From NCBI RefSeq assembly GCF_016587435.1, contig NZ_BNJJ01000005.1:1-64000 (forward strand): DNA of 64,000 bases, given 5' to 3'. Of the stretch, positions 34,204-43,689 are shown one piece after another. Numbering within the stretch: position 1 is the first letter of the stretch; each line of letters opens with the position of its first letter. The position numbers and the translations under genes were made by a program. Origin of the DNA: Dictyobacter formicarum (GTDB taxonomy: Bacteria; Chloroflexota; Ktedonobacteria; Ktedonobacterales; Ktedonobacteraceae). Below the pieces are notes generated by a model that searched no databases, was not told the origin of the DNA, and saw only the letters and a program-made list of their open reading frames with translations.

Positions 34204-35484
34204 TCAATCGCTATGCGAAGAACGGCGAACCAGCACGGCTGTGCGAATGCGCACCAGTAAGTAGCTCGCGATGCTACCTCCTAGCAATGCTGCGGCCGTC
34301 CAGCTGTAGACGGCACTATAGCTGGAGTTTGTAAGTCCCAATCCAAAGAGTGGAAAGAGTACAATCATTGCCAGGCTAAACATACCGGTTTCAAACGATA
34401 GCACCATGGCGCGCTGTGCCTCCGGGCTATCTTCGTTCAAGCGCGTGCTGATGGTAGGATAGAGAATCGCACTTGAGGCTTGCAGAAGCACGAGAAAGCC
34501 AAACAAGCTGACAATAGCGTTGGGAGCAATCATGAGCAATATGCCACCTAGTTGGCAAAGTACACAGGTCGGGATCAGTAAGCGCACCGCTAGGCGCCGC
34601 ATCAGATAGGGTGCAAGCGCGGTGAATGCGCATTGGCTCAGACTACTGATCGCCATAATAATGCCAATACTGCTCAGTGCAAAGCCCAGATTATGAAATT
34701 GTAGCTGGACAAAAAAGTAGATGGTGGTGCCACAACTTTCGACCAGGCCAGAAATTAAAATCAGTCCAAGCAAGCGTGGCGAGTGCCAGACCACTCGCAC
34801 ACCTTCTTTGAGATGCAGTAATGGGTGTGGACGCTCATGCACAGTTGCTTGCTGTGGTTCAGTGGCAGACTTTGGCAGCAACAACAGGGGAATAATCGCC
34901 AGCAAACACACAATGGTACGGCAGATAAAAGGTAATGTCTGCATCATATTGCCCAGGTAGCCGCCCAGCGTGGTGCCGGTCATCTCGCTGACTACACTGA
35001 GCATCAATGTCATGCTCAACAACCGGCTATAACGCGCCGATTGCTGTTGCACATCACCGGGAGCAGCATAGCCGGTAAGGGTCCATAAAACAGCCTCGTT
35101 GGCGCCTCCCAGGAAAGCATATGAGATGCCAGAGAGCGCAAAGCTGATAAACAAAAATGGCAAGGTGGGCATCAGGAAAAACAATGTCTCGATGGCACCC
35201 AGCAAACAATAGACAATCAAACTTTTGCGCCGCCCCAGGAGGTCCGCGAAGATGCCGGTTGGTACCTCAGCCACAAATTTGGCCAGGTGAAAGGTCATCT
35301 CCAGCAGGCCAATCATAAATGGCGAATAGCCGTGGGAGGCCAGATAAATCATCCAGATGGCGCTGGTAAATAGCAAGCGCATCGTGCCGTTATAGCAGAA
35401 AAAGGCGACCAACCAGCGACGCCAGGGTAAGGGTTGAGTCAGCGATTCTGATAGCGCAGATGACTCTATCACAGGTTTGTTCAT
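34204..35484 (-). CDS. MFS transporter (drug/metabolite efflux-like)
   Basis: The 426-residue protein has 12 predicted membrane helices. The first loop motif reads VPTGIFADLLGRRKSLIVY, close to the canonical G-x3-D-x-x-G-R-[RK] of MFS exporters. Helix 5 carries SEMTGTTLGGYLG. The second half shows RLNEDSPEAQRAMVLSFETGMFSL, a pattern common in TetA/YfmO-like or macrolide-type exporters of the DHA group. The substrate is unknown. The start codon at 35484 has only a weak GGG-type ribosome site. A consensus promoter lies over 400 bp upstream, which gives an unusually long leader. Confidence 0.83.
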   Translation of the reverse strand: MNKPVIESSALSESLTQPLPWRRWLVAFFCYNGTMRLLFTSAIWMIYLASHGYSPFMIGLLEMTFHLAKFVAEVPTGIFADLLGRRKSLIVYCLLGAIETLFFLMPTLPFLFISFALSGISYAFLGGANEAVLWTLTGYAAPGDVQQQSARYSRLLSMTLMLSVVSEMTGTTLGGYLGNMMQTLPFICRTIVCLLAIIPLLLLPKSATEPQQATVHERPHPLLHLKEGVRVVWHSPRLLGLILISGLVESCGTTIYFFVQLQFHNLGFALSSIGIIMAISSLSQCAFTALAPYLMRRLAVRLLIPTCVLCQLGGILLMIAPNAIVSLFGFLVLLQASSAILYPTISTRLNEDSPEAQRAMVLSFETGMFSLAMIVLFPLFGLGLTNSSYSAVYSWTAAALLGGSIASYLLVRIRTAVLVRRSSHSD

Positions 35485-36091
35485 TTCAAGCAGGCCCTTT
35501 CAAAAATGGAGTTCAGCTATGTAGCGAAGAAAACAGTAGCAATACATTGAGGGCCTGGCGTGAACGCCGAACGGAGAAGAGGGCGCTTCTGGTCTCTGGT
35601 ATCTTCTATCGACAGCAGGCAGTACCATCCAGATGGAAAGAACAGCACGCAGCCACTATAAGGAAGAAAAATCGTGAGAAGGGGAAGAATAGTTCCACGC
35701 CAAATAAAGCATGCCTATCTAGAACCAGCATGCCATTTGATCAGCGCTACTATCCGCCGCACAAGCATTTCAGCGCCAGGCTGCTTATGCGGCAAAAACA
35801 TTGCTGATACGAGTTGGATATAGGTAGTGATGGACCATGCGCAGCACAGAGGTGATGGTTGCCACACGGTTTAACAGCAATTTGTTCATAATGCCGATCA
35901 TAACAACTCTGCCATATTTTGTCAAGCAAGCAACAAACTCTCAAATAAAGATGCAGGACTGGCAATTCTGCACACATCCTATGCAATTGATACTAAAAGC
36001 TATCTACAGTGAAGCTCTCGAGGCTTTTTCCGCGTAGTAAGAAAAACGAGAGTTTCTTTGTAGATAAAATTACCAAAAGGATTCAGTTGTT
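35485..36091. other. 607-bp gap holding a 400-nt MFS leader and divergent start of a receiver gene
   Basis: No gene is supported. The part 35485-35890 would be transcribed as the leader of the MFS gene. It contains a TGGTACTGCC segment loosely like the T-box core but lacks the GGTGG element and a clear terminator/antiterminator pair, so I do not call a T-box. The part 35926-36091 would hold the promoter of the receiver gene. Confidence 0.45.
35897..35925 (-). promoter_or_regulatory. Consensus promoter for the MFS gene
   Basis: TTGACA (35920-35925) and TATGAT (35897-35902) are 17 bp apart on the minus strand. Transcription would start near 35890, 406 nt before the start codon. Confidence 0.6.
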
Positions 36092-36490
36092 ATGCCACCC
36101 AATCATACAAGTAAACAACCCCACGACAACAAAACGATTCTAGTGATTGAAGACGATGGCAGCGTTGGCTCCAGCCTGGTACAAATCATTGTGGAAGAGA
36201 CACAACACCTGGCTTTTTTAGTCACAGATCCAGCTCAGGCGCTACAGGTATTTGAAGACTTGCTGCCAGATCTGCTGGTCATCGATTATCACCTGCCACA
36301 TATGAATGGAATTCAGCTCTACGACTTTCTACAGCAACGCCGTGAGTTCAAACATGTTCCCACCATTATCATCAGTGCAGCTTTACCTGAGGAGGATGTC
36401 ACAACGCACCACCTGTTCGCGTTGAATAAGCCTTTTGACATTGATGATCTTCTCTCGGCGATTCATGATTTTTTGGATACCCCTGACTAA
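36092..36490 (+). CDS. Stand-alone response-regulator receiver
   Basis: The 132-residue protein is a single CheY-like receiver with an N-terminal tail. The acidic pair is IEDDG (residues 19-23), the phosphoacceptor is Asp65 in LLVIDYHLP, the switch Ser95 is in IIISAALP and the conserved Lys113 is in LNKPFD. There is no output domain, so it would act by binding a partner, for example a kinase or phosphotransfer protein. It resembles the receiver at 45130-45543 in length and in the segments YHLPHMNGIQLYD and YMLPSMDGLELYD. No kinase is adjacent. Confidence 0.9.
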   Translation: MPPNHTSKQPHDNKTILVIEDDGSVGSSLVQIIVEETQHLAFLVTDPAQALQVFEDLLPDLLVIDYHLPHMNGIQLYDFLQQRREFKHVPTIIISAALPEEDVTTHHLFALNKPFDIDDLLSAIHDFLDTPD

Positions 36491-36746
36491 GGCCGCATTT
36501 TTTAGTAACCTTAGTGCTTGCACAAGTGACCATCTAACATAAAAAGCTGGCATAGCACCGCCTGATTTACGAAAATCTCAATGCTATACCGGCTCATCAG
36601 TTTCAATCGTGCAGAGACCCCTGCCGCAGAGGCATGGGGAGGAAGCACGCCTCCGTTTCTCTTCCGGCTTGTCTGTGTCTCCCTTACGGGAGACCGTTTT
36701 TGGTAGAAACGGTCAAACCCCACCGATTGCGCGGGTGATGTGTGCC

Positions 36747-39059
36747 TCAGTGCTTTAACACCCAGTCACCATTCTGCTTGACAACAGTAGAAGGCGGTCC
36801 CGGGAAATTAACGATGGATTTGTTCTGATTGAGGTAGAGCTGCACATCATGCCAGATTGGTCCTGCTCCATCTACACCGGTCACATTAATCATCTGTGAG
36901 TTATCGTTATTACCAGCCCAGACACCTACTGTATAGCGAGCGGTATACCCCATGGTCCAGTTATCGACGAAAGAGTTGGAGGTACCGGTCTTAGCGGCAG
37001 CAGGAATGACTTTGCCCGGATGGCCAGCATAGCACTGTGAGGTACTGCTGGTGTACAGATAGAGCGAGCTACATGGTCCAAACTCAATGTTACGAGAAGG
37101 ATTATCGGATAGCACGTTGGTCATCATAAAGGCGGCCGCCGAACTCAGGACGCGCTTACCGGTTGTCTTGGGCTTGAATACGATCTTGCCATTCTGATCA
37201 GTCACCTCGTTGATCGCATGGTAAGGGACACGTACGCCACCATTAGCGAAGGTCGCATATCCCTGTGTATTATCAATTAGGCGCACACTTAAAGCGCCCA
37301 GCACCATTGTGATGTTGGGGGTGCCATAGAAGACATTGGGAGCCTTGGACTGGCTGCCATCGGTAATATTCATCATGTTCTCGGCCGTCTTTAAAGAGGC
37401 ATCAATACCTGTAGCCTGCTCAATCTTGACGGCGGGTATGTTCAACGAGTTGTCCAATGCTATGCGATACGGCATCCAGCCACCATAGGTCATACTATAA
37501 TTATGGGGCTGATAAGGTGGCAAACCACAGCACATTGGAATAGTCAGCGGGGCATCCAGCACCCTGGTACCAGGACTGGCCACACCTTGCTCGAAGGCCG
37601 TCGCATAGACATACGGCTTAAAAGACGAGCCCGGCTGACGATATCCCTGAGTAGCCACATTGAAGGAGCCATATTTGGGATCACTGGGATCAATGTTGCC
37701 CACAATTGCGCTGACAGCACCTGTATGCTGATCCATCACGACCACTGCAGCATTGGTGATATGGTGGGCCGTCATTTGCTGCACATGCAGTTTGGCACTG
37801 GCCTGGGCATAATTTTGGAGCTTTAAATCCAGAGCCGTCTTAACAGTCAGTCCCGATCGCGAGAGGTCCGAGGCTTTGACATGCAGATCGCTGGTTAATT
37901 CATTGATGACATAGTTGACATAGGTTGAAGCTTGCTCGGGTGGCAGACCAGTACGTTTAATAAAGTCTGGTCGCTGTATTTCTTTAATGGCGTCAGCCTT
38001 TTGCTGCGCAGTGATATAACCTTGTACATACATCTGCTGCAACACCTGCAGGGTTCGGCTATAGCTATTGCGCGGATACGCGATGGGATTACGCAACTCT
38101 GGATTACTGGGGATACCAGCCAGGGTCGCAGCCTGAGCAATATCCAACTGCTGAGCTGCCGTCTGATCTGGTGTGTCATGCAATCCAAAGTATCTGGTGG
38201 ATGCCGTCTCAGCGCCATAAACCATATTGCCATAATAGATAGTATTGAGATACATTCCCATAATTTGCTCTTTAGTATAGTGCCGTGTTATTTCGGGAGC
38301 CAGAATAATTTCCTGCAATTTACGGAGAGCTGTATCTTTATTGCCAACGATAGTATTCTTCACCAATTGTTGCGTAATCGTACTACCACCAGCCACTACG
38401 CCATGGGCAGTCAGGTCTGAAATAGCCGCTCGAATAATACCAGTAATATCAAAGCCGCTATTTTTCCAGAAATTTTGGTCTTCAATGGCCACTTCGGCAT
38501 TGATCAGGTTCTTCGAGATCTTGTTTAGCGGTAGCGTTGTCTGGACACCCTCATCGGCACGCTGGTAAATCAAGGTGTTCTGTGCATCATATACTTTTAA
38601 GTTGTCTTTAGGCAGAATGTCTTGCAAGGTCAGTATACTACCGTGATATTGTTGGTTGACTGCATCGGCAAAACTCAGGTAGGTAACAAATACAAGCAAG
38701 ACAACCAGCAGTACAGAGACACCACTTACGATGACCGAGATCATTGTGCGCGTCGTATTGCGCGCCCTGGTCTCTACCTGTGCATTGGTACCACGTAACG
38801 ATTTACGTTTGAAATAACGTTTGGTATGCCAACCAGCTTCATGTACACGCTTATGTGAAGCCTCATACATTACTCCTGGGGTTGGTGGTTCAGGTGCCTC
38901 ACCCAGACGCTGGGCCACGGCAGCCTGACTATAGGCCGGGAGCTTCATAGGTTGGCGCTGAGGGGAAGATGCCCCATCAGTCTGCGGAACCATTGGAAGA
39001 GTGCTCTTTTCTTCTTCGTCTGGCGTCGGTGTGTTCCCGGTGCGCATTCCGGTTGCCAT
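36747..39059 (-). CDS. Class A penicillin-binding protein (transglycosylase-transpeptidase)
   Basis: This bifunctional enzyme polymerises and cross-links peptidoglycan at the outer face of the membrane. The 770-residue protein has a long charged cytoplasmic N-terminus (about 105 residues), one membrane anchor (about 106-130), a GT51 domain with catalytic Glu193 in AIEDQNFWKN, then GGSTITQQLVKN and KLQEIILAPEI. The transpeptidase domain has SSFK (about 477), SLN (about 535) and KTGTS (about 688). It ends soon after the transpeptidase with no PASTA repeats. A clear ribosome site is lacking (weak GTG-rich stretch), so the start could be the ATG a few codons in. Confidence 0.95.
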   Translation of the reverse strand: MATGMRTGNTPTPDEEEKSTLPMVPQTDGASSPQRQPMKLPAYSQAAVAQRLGEAPEPPTPGVMYEASHKRVHEAGWHTKRYFKRKSLRGTNAQVETRARNTTRTMISVIVSGVSVLLVVLLVFVTYLSFADAVNQQYHGSILTLQDILPKDNLKVYDAQNTLIYQRADEGVQTTLPLNKISKNLINAEVAIEDQNFWKNSGFDITGIIRAAISDLTAHGVVAGGSTITQQLVKNTIVGNKDTALRKLQEIILAPEITRHYTKEQIMGMYLNTIYYGNMVYGAETASTRYFGLHDTPDQTAAQQLDIAQAATLAGIPSNPELRNPIAYPRNSYSRTLQVLQQMYVQGYITAQQKADAIKEIQRPDFIKRTGLPPEQASTYVNYVINELTSDLHVKASDLSRSGLTVKTALDLKLQNYAQASAKLHVQQMTAHHITNAAVVVMDQHTGAVSAIVGNIDPSDPKYGSFNVATQGYRQPGSSFKPYVYATAFEQGVASPGTRVLDAPLTIPMCCGLPPYQPHNYSMTYGGWMPYRIALDNSLNIPAVKIEQATGIDASLKTAENMMNITDGSQSKAPNVFYGTPNITMVLGALSVRLIDNTQGYATFANGGVRVPYHAINEVTDQNGKIVFKPKTTGKRVLSSAAAFMMTNVLSDNPSRNIEFGPCSSLYLYTSSTSQCYAGHPGKVIPAAAKTGTSNSFVDNWTMGYTARYTVGVWAGNNDNSQMINVTGVDGAGPIWHDVQLYLNQNKSIVNFPGPPSTVVKQNGDWVLKH

Positions 39060-39431
39060 ATTACAACACTGTCTTTCTAGCTTAGTATAAGTTCTTATTC
39101 TAATAAAAACTATGGCACATCGAAAAAAGTTTCGGTATTATATTGAGATTTGCTAGGCAATTTAGGTAGAGAAACAAACGCACGACAATTGGGTTGGTAG
39201 GAAATCAAAATATTAAACATAAAAGCTGTTAAGTACCTGTTCGCGCGTTCACCAGGTTCCCTGGTTTTTAAAATCTCTAGCCCTAAGTATACCAGACAAA
39301 TATCGTAATCTACGCATATACCACTTTTATTCGGGACCAATAGGACTTTTTACGGCCACGTTGGTCAAGAGTAAAATGGATAGTCTGGACTTGATTGTAC
39401 CTGATCCTCCTTTCCATCCTTGCAACACACA
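39060..39431. other. 372-bp gap upstream of the penicillin-binding protein gene
   Basis: This AT-rich stretch has no supported gene. It must hold the promoter of the penicillin-binding protein and the 3' end of the DUF72 transcript. A short stem CCAGG-TTC-CCTGG (near 39251-39263) is the only structure I can see. Confidence 0.4.
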
Positions 39432-40187
39432 TCAGGACGGTGGTACGGCCTGGGAGCCAACCAGCTCACGTAAGCGCAAGGCATTGTGAATAGCGTAGGC
39501 ATCGATATCATTATTAAAATAAGCATAGACGTCGCGCTCTTTATTTGCCTCATCCTTCAGTCGTTGAGCCCAGAACGTCAGTTCCTCCTCTGTTAGTCCA
39601 ATACCGTGGGCTCCATGGTGGAAACGGACATAGGTAAATGGGCCAATAGCAGGCAGGTCCAGCGGCGTAGGCAGAGGGCCACCTACACTCAGTACCAGAG
39701 CAAAGCCAGCATCCTGTAGGATCTGGGCCAGTCGAGGAAAATGTTCTGGTTGCAGCCAGGTCGGATCACGAAACTCAAATGCTGCCTGGTGAGTACGCGG
39801 AAGCTGCTGCACAAAGTTCGCCAGCCGCTCCAGGTTCACATGCCAGTGCGGTGGCAGTTGATAGAGAAAAGGTCCCAGACGCTCTTGCAAGCCTTCCGCG
39901 GCAGTAACGAGACGACTAATGCCTTCTGCAGGATCATGTAGCTTCTTCATGTGCGTCAGGTAACGGCTTCCCTTGACCGCAAAACGGAAACCTGGATGCT
40001 CGCGGGTCTGCTGGTATAAGTTGGCAAATTGCTCGCGCGTCGGTAGCTGATAGAAGCTCCGATTGAACTCTACGGTAGGAAAATATCGAGCATAATAGGC
40101 CAGCTGCTCGCGCTCAGGAAGCTTTTTGGGATAGAAACGCTCCATCCAATGTGGATATACCCAACCCGAAGTACCAATCCAGATCAT
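39432..40187 (-). CDS. DUF72 (YecE-like) family protein
   Basis: The 251-residue protein belongs to the DUF72 TIM-barrel-like family of unknown biochemical role. Typical features are the start IWIGTSGWVYPHWMERFYP, then YARYFPTVEFNRSFYQLPT, FRFAVKGSRYLTH, AFEFRDPTWL, FTYVRFHHG and the final VYAYFNNDIDAYAIHNALRL. It is a full-length member. GAGGGGA lies just upstream of the ATG. It forms a single-gene unit and its neighbours give no functional clue. Confidence 0.92.
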   Translation of the reverse strand: MIWIGTSGWVYPHWMERFYPKKLPEREQLAYYARYFPTVEFNRSFYQLPTREQFANLYQQTREHPGFRFAVKGSRYLTHMKKLHDPAEGISRLVTAAEGLQERLGPFLYQLPPHWHVNLERLANFVQQLPRTHQAAFEFRDPTWLQPEHFPRLAQILQDAGFALVLSVGGPLPTPLDLPAIGPFTYVRFHHGAHGIGLTEEELTFWAQRLKDEANKERDVYAYFNNDIDAYAIHNALRLRELVGSQAVPPS

Positions 40188-40455
40188 ATTCCCCTCGCTT
40201 GCTCCTATCGTAGCCTATCACGCAACTAACATGGCGAACCATTCACCTACTACTATAGATACGCAAGAGATACGCAGACATAGACAATTTCGCTTAACCA
40301 ACCAATGGCCCCTGACTATTTTCTTCATGACGACACTATGCTACTATTGGCACAACGTTCCAGAATAAATAGTTATTGGGTTTGGTAGAGTAATGGCCCA
40401 GAAATCCAGAAAGAAGAATTGCAACCGCTAGACTATAAGTAAAGGGGCTACATGG

Positions 40456-41661
40456 ATGAGCGAATATCAACGTTACGAATTCATGACCATTGATCGACCG
40501 CTGACGCGATCACAGTTGGATGAAGTCGATAACCTTTCCAGCCATATTGAGGCGTCTTCGACCCATGCCTTCATTGAATATAACTGGGGAGATTTCAAAC
40601 ACGATCCTATCAAAGTGCTACACAAATATTTTGATGGTTTTCTCTATTGGGCGAACTGGGGATCGCCCCAGTTCGCATTACGCTTTCCCCATGGAGTCTT
40701 ACCGGACAATCTCTTGCGCAACTACGATTGCGGTGAGAACGTTACATTCACCCAGCATTCCGATTACGATATCCTCGAATTCAGCTTCGGCGAGTTGGAA
40801 GCTCCCGATGAATGGATGGAATATGAGCTGGCAGATCTGATTTCTATTCGTGAAGAACTCATGAACGATGATCTACGTTCGCTCTACATAGGCTGGTTAG
40901 CCAGCCAGGATATACTCTACAATTACTACGACGGTGATGATGAGGATACCGAAGACTGGGAGGATGATGAGGACGAGGATAAAGATGAGAATAGCAAGGA
41001 GAAGGACGAGGAGCTGCGCGATACGCCTGAAGTGCCACCTGCATTTAAAACGTTGACAGCGGCACAGCGGGTACTGGCAAACTTATTGCAGGTGCCACCA
41101 GAGCTACTCATGGCTGCCGCTCTGCATAGCAGTGATTCGGCTAAACAAACAACAGATGACGATTTTGTGGCATGGGTTGAGTTATTGCCGCAGGAGCGCC
41201 GGAGCGATTATCTGGTGCGCCTGGCTCGCAATGAGCCCGGTCTTCATCTGCGCCTGGTGAAAGAGTTGCGTGCTGCAGGCCAACCCAACACAACAGCAAC
41301 CGCAACAACAACTGCAGCGATCCCTTACGCTACCCTACTTGCAGAAAGCAAAGACATCAAGGCCACATATGAGCGCAATAAACGGGAGCAGGAACAGCGG
41401 GCGCGCCACCAACGCTTACAAAAAATTCAGGAGCATCAGAGCAACCATTGGTTTCAAGCAGACCAGGCAGCGCTACGTAAAAACAGCTCAGGCTACGACG
41501 AGGCTACAAGAGTATTGGAGGAACTGCGCGAAGCCGCCCAATACTTCAATCAAACTGACGAGTTCCAGCAACGTTTCCATAGCTGGCTTTTGCCACATTT
41601 GCGTCGACCTGCACTGATACAGCGCCTGAAGGCACGCAAGTTTCCATTCCCCGAAGCATAA
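40456..41661 (+). CDS. Uncharacterised 401-residue protein with acidic linker
   Basis: I recognise the N-terminal half only as a conserved uncharacterised bacterial type (YEFMTIDRPLTRSQLDEV, FIEYNWGDFKHDP, YFDGFLYWANWGSPQFALRFP). A strongly acidic low-complexity stretch follows at about 155-190 (many D/E, starting DGDDEDTEDWEDDED). The C-terminal part is helical and charged with a likely coiled coil near 300-335 and ends HSWLLPHLRRPALIQRL. There are no membrane helices or catalytic motifs. AAAGGGG lies upstream of the ATG. It stands alone with its own terminator. The acidic middle could bind a basic partner such as a nucleic-acid-binding protein, but that is a guess. Confidence 0.75.
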   Translation: MSEYQRYEFMTIDRPLTRSQLDEVDNLSSHIEASSTHAFIEYNWGDFKHDPIKVLHKYFDGFLYWANWGSPQFALRFPHGVLPDNLLRNYDCGENVTFTQHSDYDILEFSFGELEAPDEWMEYELADLISIREELMNDDLRSLYIGWLASQDILYNYYDGDDEDTEDWEDDEDEDKDENSKEKDEELRDTPEVPPAFKTLTAAQRVLANLLQVPPELLMAAALHSSDSAKQTTDDDFVAWVELLPQERRSDYLVRLARNEPGLHLRLVKELRAAGQPNTTATATTTAAIPYATLLAESKDIKATYERNKREQEQRARHQRLQKIQEHQSNHWFQADQAALRKNSSGYDEATRVLEELREAAQYFNQTDEFQQRFHSWLLPHLRRPALIQRLKARKFPFPEA

Positions 41662-41759
41662 TCACATGCGTTTTCGTACATTGGGGCTCACAAAATAATC
41701 TAGTGTGTGGTGCGGGTGCGCCCGTCCGCAAAAAGACGCGGCACACGGCAATAAAAAAA

Positions 41760-41782
41760 GTGCATAGCTCAGGGCTATGCAC
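41760..41782. terminator. Bidirectional terminator
   Basis: GTGCATAGC (41760-41768) pairs with GCTATGCAC (41774-41782) around a 5-nt loop, with seven A before and seven T after. It serves the converging genes at 40456 and 41805. Confidence 0.9.
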
Positions 41783-41804
41783 CTTTTTTATCGCAGCTTA
41801 TGCC

Positions 41805-43049
41805 TTATGGCATAGCATTGACATCTTTGACAAAGTTTTGGGGTGTTCCCAGACCAGTGATGTAATCATAGCCTGGGTGAGCTGTACAAAGGAAGCCACA
41901 GCTGCCATTAGTACCGCTGGTAATATCGCGGAAGGCATCTGGGTGCTGCTTCGCTACGGTATAAAGCAGATCAGGTGTGATAGGTTTGTTCACCAGGGCT
42001 GCGATACCACTCCAGATTGGGGCGGCCACGCTGGTGCCAACCATTCCGTTCCATTGGCCTCGAAGATAAATGGTCATGTGCGTTCCAGCGACTGCTGCCA
42101 CATCAGGTACACCACGCTGACCATTAGCCTGAGGAATACCGAAGGTTTTCTGGTAGGCTGGTTCCGGATAGCTCGTTAGTCCACCGCCGGCACCATTCCA
42201 GGCTGTCTCGACACCTCCATTAAGCACGGTTCCACCAACAGCAATTACGCCTGGATAGCTGGCAGGATAAGCAGTTGGTCCATGCCCACTATCACCACTG
42301 GCAGCAAAGAGCGCAACATGGTTAGGATTATTAGCATACAACGCCTGATATTGTTGTACATTATTTCTACCAAAACCATAGCTCATGTTGATGGCTTTAA
42401 GTCCTGGAGTTTTGATAATCTCCGATGGTCCTGTGGCCAGGCCAGCGGCACTCTGCTGTACATTGTACAGCAACAATTTGGCCTTTGGCGCTACAGCATG
42501 GATCGTCTCAATGTCCAGGGTTCCTTCAGCCTCATCACCACCCGGGGCAATGGGGTGACCACCCTGGTATTTAATGGTCAAGCAGCCGCTGGCAACTGTA
42601 CATTGCGGAAGGCCAAATCTCCGACTGTATGCAGCAAGATCAGACTCAATAGAGGGGACGCCGCCATCAATAACGACAGCCACAAGTTGTCCAGCGCCAC
42701 CATTCACACCAGGTAAATTATATTGCTTCCAGAGATCCTGTGGCGTTAGATAAGTGGATGCGCCAACTCCCCCTGGTCTACCTGGTCCACCTGGCCCACC
42801 AGGACCACCTGGTCCACCCGGGAACGCCATATGCTTAAAACCAGGATCGGTAGTAATTCTACTGCTTAGTCTGGAGTAGAGAAAAGTAGAGCTCAGTAAC
42901 ACAACAGTAATCAGCGCAAGTAGCAAGACTCGCGCGGAAATATGCCCGCTCCCCCCTTGCTGAACTGAACACATGTCATGGCTAACGGCATTGTAAGCGG
43001 TTTGAGGAATTTTTCTCGTCAACCGGTTGTCCTGACGTAAATAAAACAT
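41805..43049 (-). CDS. Membrane-anchored S53 (sedolisin-like) serine protease with collagen-like linker
   Basis: The 414-residue protein has a cytoplasmic N-terminus, one membrane helix (about 40-58) and a glycine-proline repeat of G-G-P triplets (77-93). A catalytic domain follows that starts like mature sedolisins (STYLTPQDLWKQYNLP). The catalytic set is Glu175 and Asp179 in EGTLD, the oxyanion Asp253 in ASGDSG and Ser340 in GTSVAAP. The calcium-site region near the end has DITSGTNG and GYDYITGLGTP. The long inhibitory pro-domain normal for S53 enzymes is absent. GAGGT lies 4-5 nt before the ATG. It probably works outside the cell, and a subtilisin (S8) is excluded by the E-x3-D pair. Confidence 0.85.
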   Translation of the reverse strand: MFYLRQDNRLTRKIPQTAYNAVSHDMCSVQQGGSGHISARVLLLALITVVLLSSTFLYSRLSSRITTDPGFKHMAFPGGPGGPGGPGGPGRPGGVGASTYLTPQDLWKQYNLPGVNGGAGQLVAVVIDGGVPSIESDLAAYSRRFGLPQCTVASGCLTIKYQGGHPIAPGGDEAEGTLDIETIHAVAPKAKLLLYNVQQSAAGLATGPSEIIKTPGLKAINMSYGFGRNNVQQYQALYANNPNHVALFAASGDSGHGPTAYPASYPGVIAVGGTVLNGGVETAWNGAGGGLTSYPEPAYQKTFGIPQANGQRGVPDVAAVAGTHMTIYLRGQWNGMVGTSVAAPIWSGIAALVNKPITPDLLYTVAKQHPDAFRDITSGTNGSCGFLCTAHPGYDYITGLGTPQNFVKDVNAMP

Positions 43050-43197
43050 GTTAACCTCTTGTACATACTAATACTACTCCTCGTCGCCTTTATAACCATC
43101 CCAAGTCAGTATGGCTAGGAGAACTAAAAGGATAGGGCGGATCCATCAAGCACTCAACACTTTCGGCTGATTGTAATCGCCCTCACAATAAGCTATC

Positions 43198-43231
43198 TAC
43201 TGTTTCTAGCTTCTTCTTGAAGAAAACAGTA
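43198..43231. repeat. Inverted repeat upstream of the S53 protease
   Basis: TACTGTTT (43198-43205) and AAACAGTA (43224-43231) are perfect 8-bp arms around an 18-bp centre that itself folds (CTTCTT/GAAG). It lies about 150 bp upstream of the protease and could be an operator or an RNA hairpin. Confidence 0.35.
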
Positions 43232-43317
43232 TAATCTCTGCTTGCTTATTGTTGTGCAAAGCATAACATGAATTAAATTGATACATACTGATACAAGCAA
43301 AATGTAGCCAAAATAGG

Positions 43318-43689
43318 CTAATTGCTTCGTAATGGGAGTGGGAGAAAAGTGATTATCTCTATAGAAATTTGTTTTACAAGCAATAATGAATCTTTGCAGT
43401 CCTGGATCTCACAGGGACGCGCCGAATTCCAGAAAGACATTATGGTTGTCGGTCCCTCACCAGCCGGACTGGGTTGTACATATCCGACGATTCCTTCAAT
43501 AAACCAATGATTGGCATAGTGAATGGCGCTATAAAACACAATTGCCCCTATGCCAGCTACAATTCCGATTAACGAACTTAATATTAACCACTTCAAAAGA
43601 TAGCGAGGACTTTCAAAGCTACGATGTAGACGACTAAAGCGAAATAAGCGTCGTACTAAGCCGGCGTCTCTGGCAGATTCTGGAACCAT
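43318..43689 (-). pseudogene. Truncated ClC chloride-transporter gene (N-terminal fragment)
   Basis: From 43689 the frame reads as the N-terminus of a ClC protein: an R-rich lead, then the membrane segment YLLKWLILSSLIGIVAGIGAIVFYS and the loop typical of this group, GYVQPSPAGEG. After about residue 79 (near 43450) the similarity stops and the last 45 codons look random, so some 350-500 residues are missing. The fragment is of a different ClC subgroup from the intact gene at 32156-34048, so it is not a copy of it. It is probably a remnant left by a deletion. Confidence 0.65.

Noticed and set aside
35485..35890. T-box riboswitch ahead of the MFS gene
   Set aside because: Only a TGGTACTGCC segment resembles the T-box core. 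The GGTGG element, a specifier stem and a clear terminator/antiterminator pair are missing.
42750..42840. CRISPR-like short repeats in the S53 gene
   Set aside because: The repeated 9-bp units encode G-G-P triplets in frame within the protease and have no spacers.
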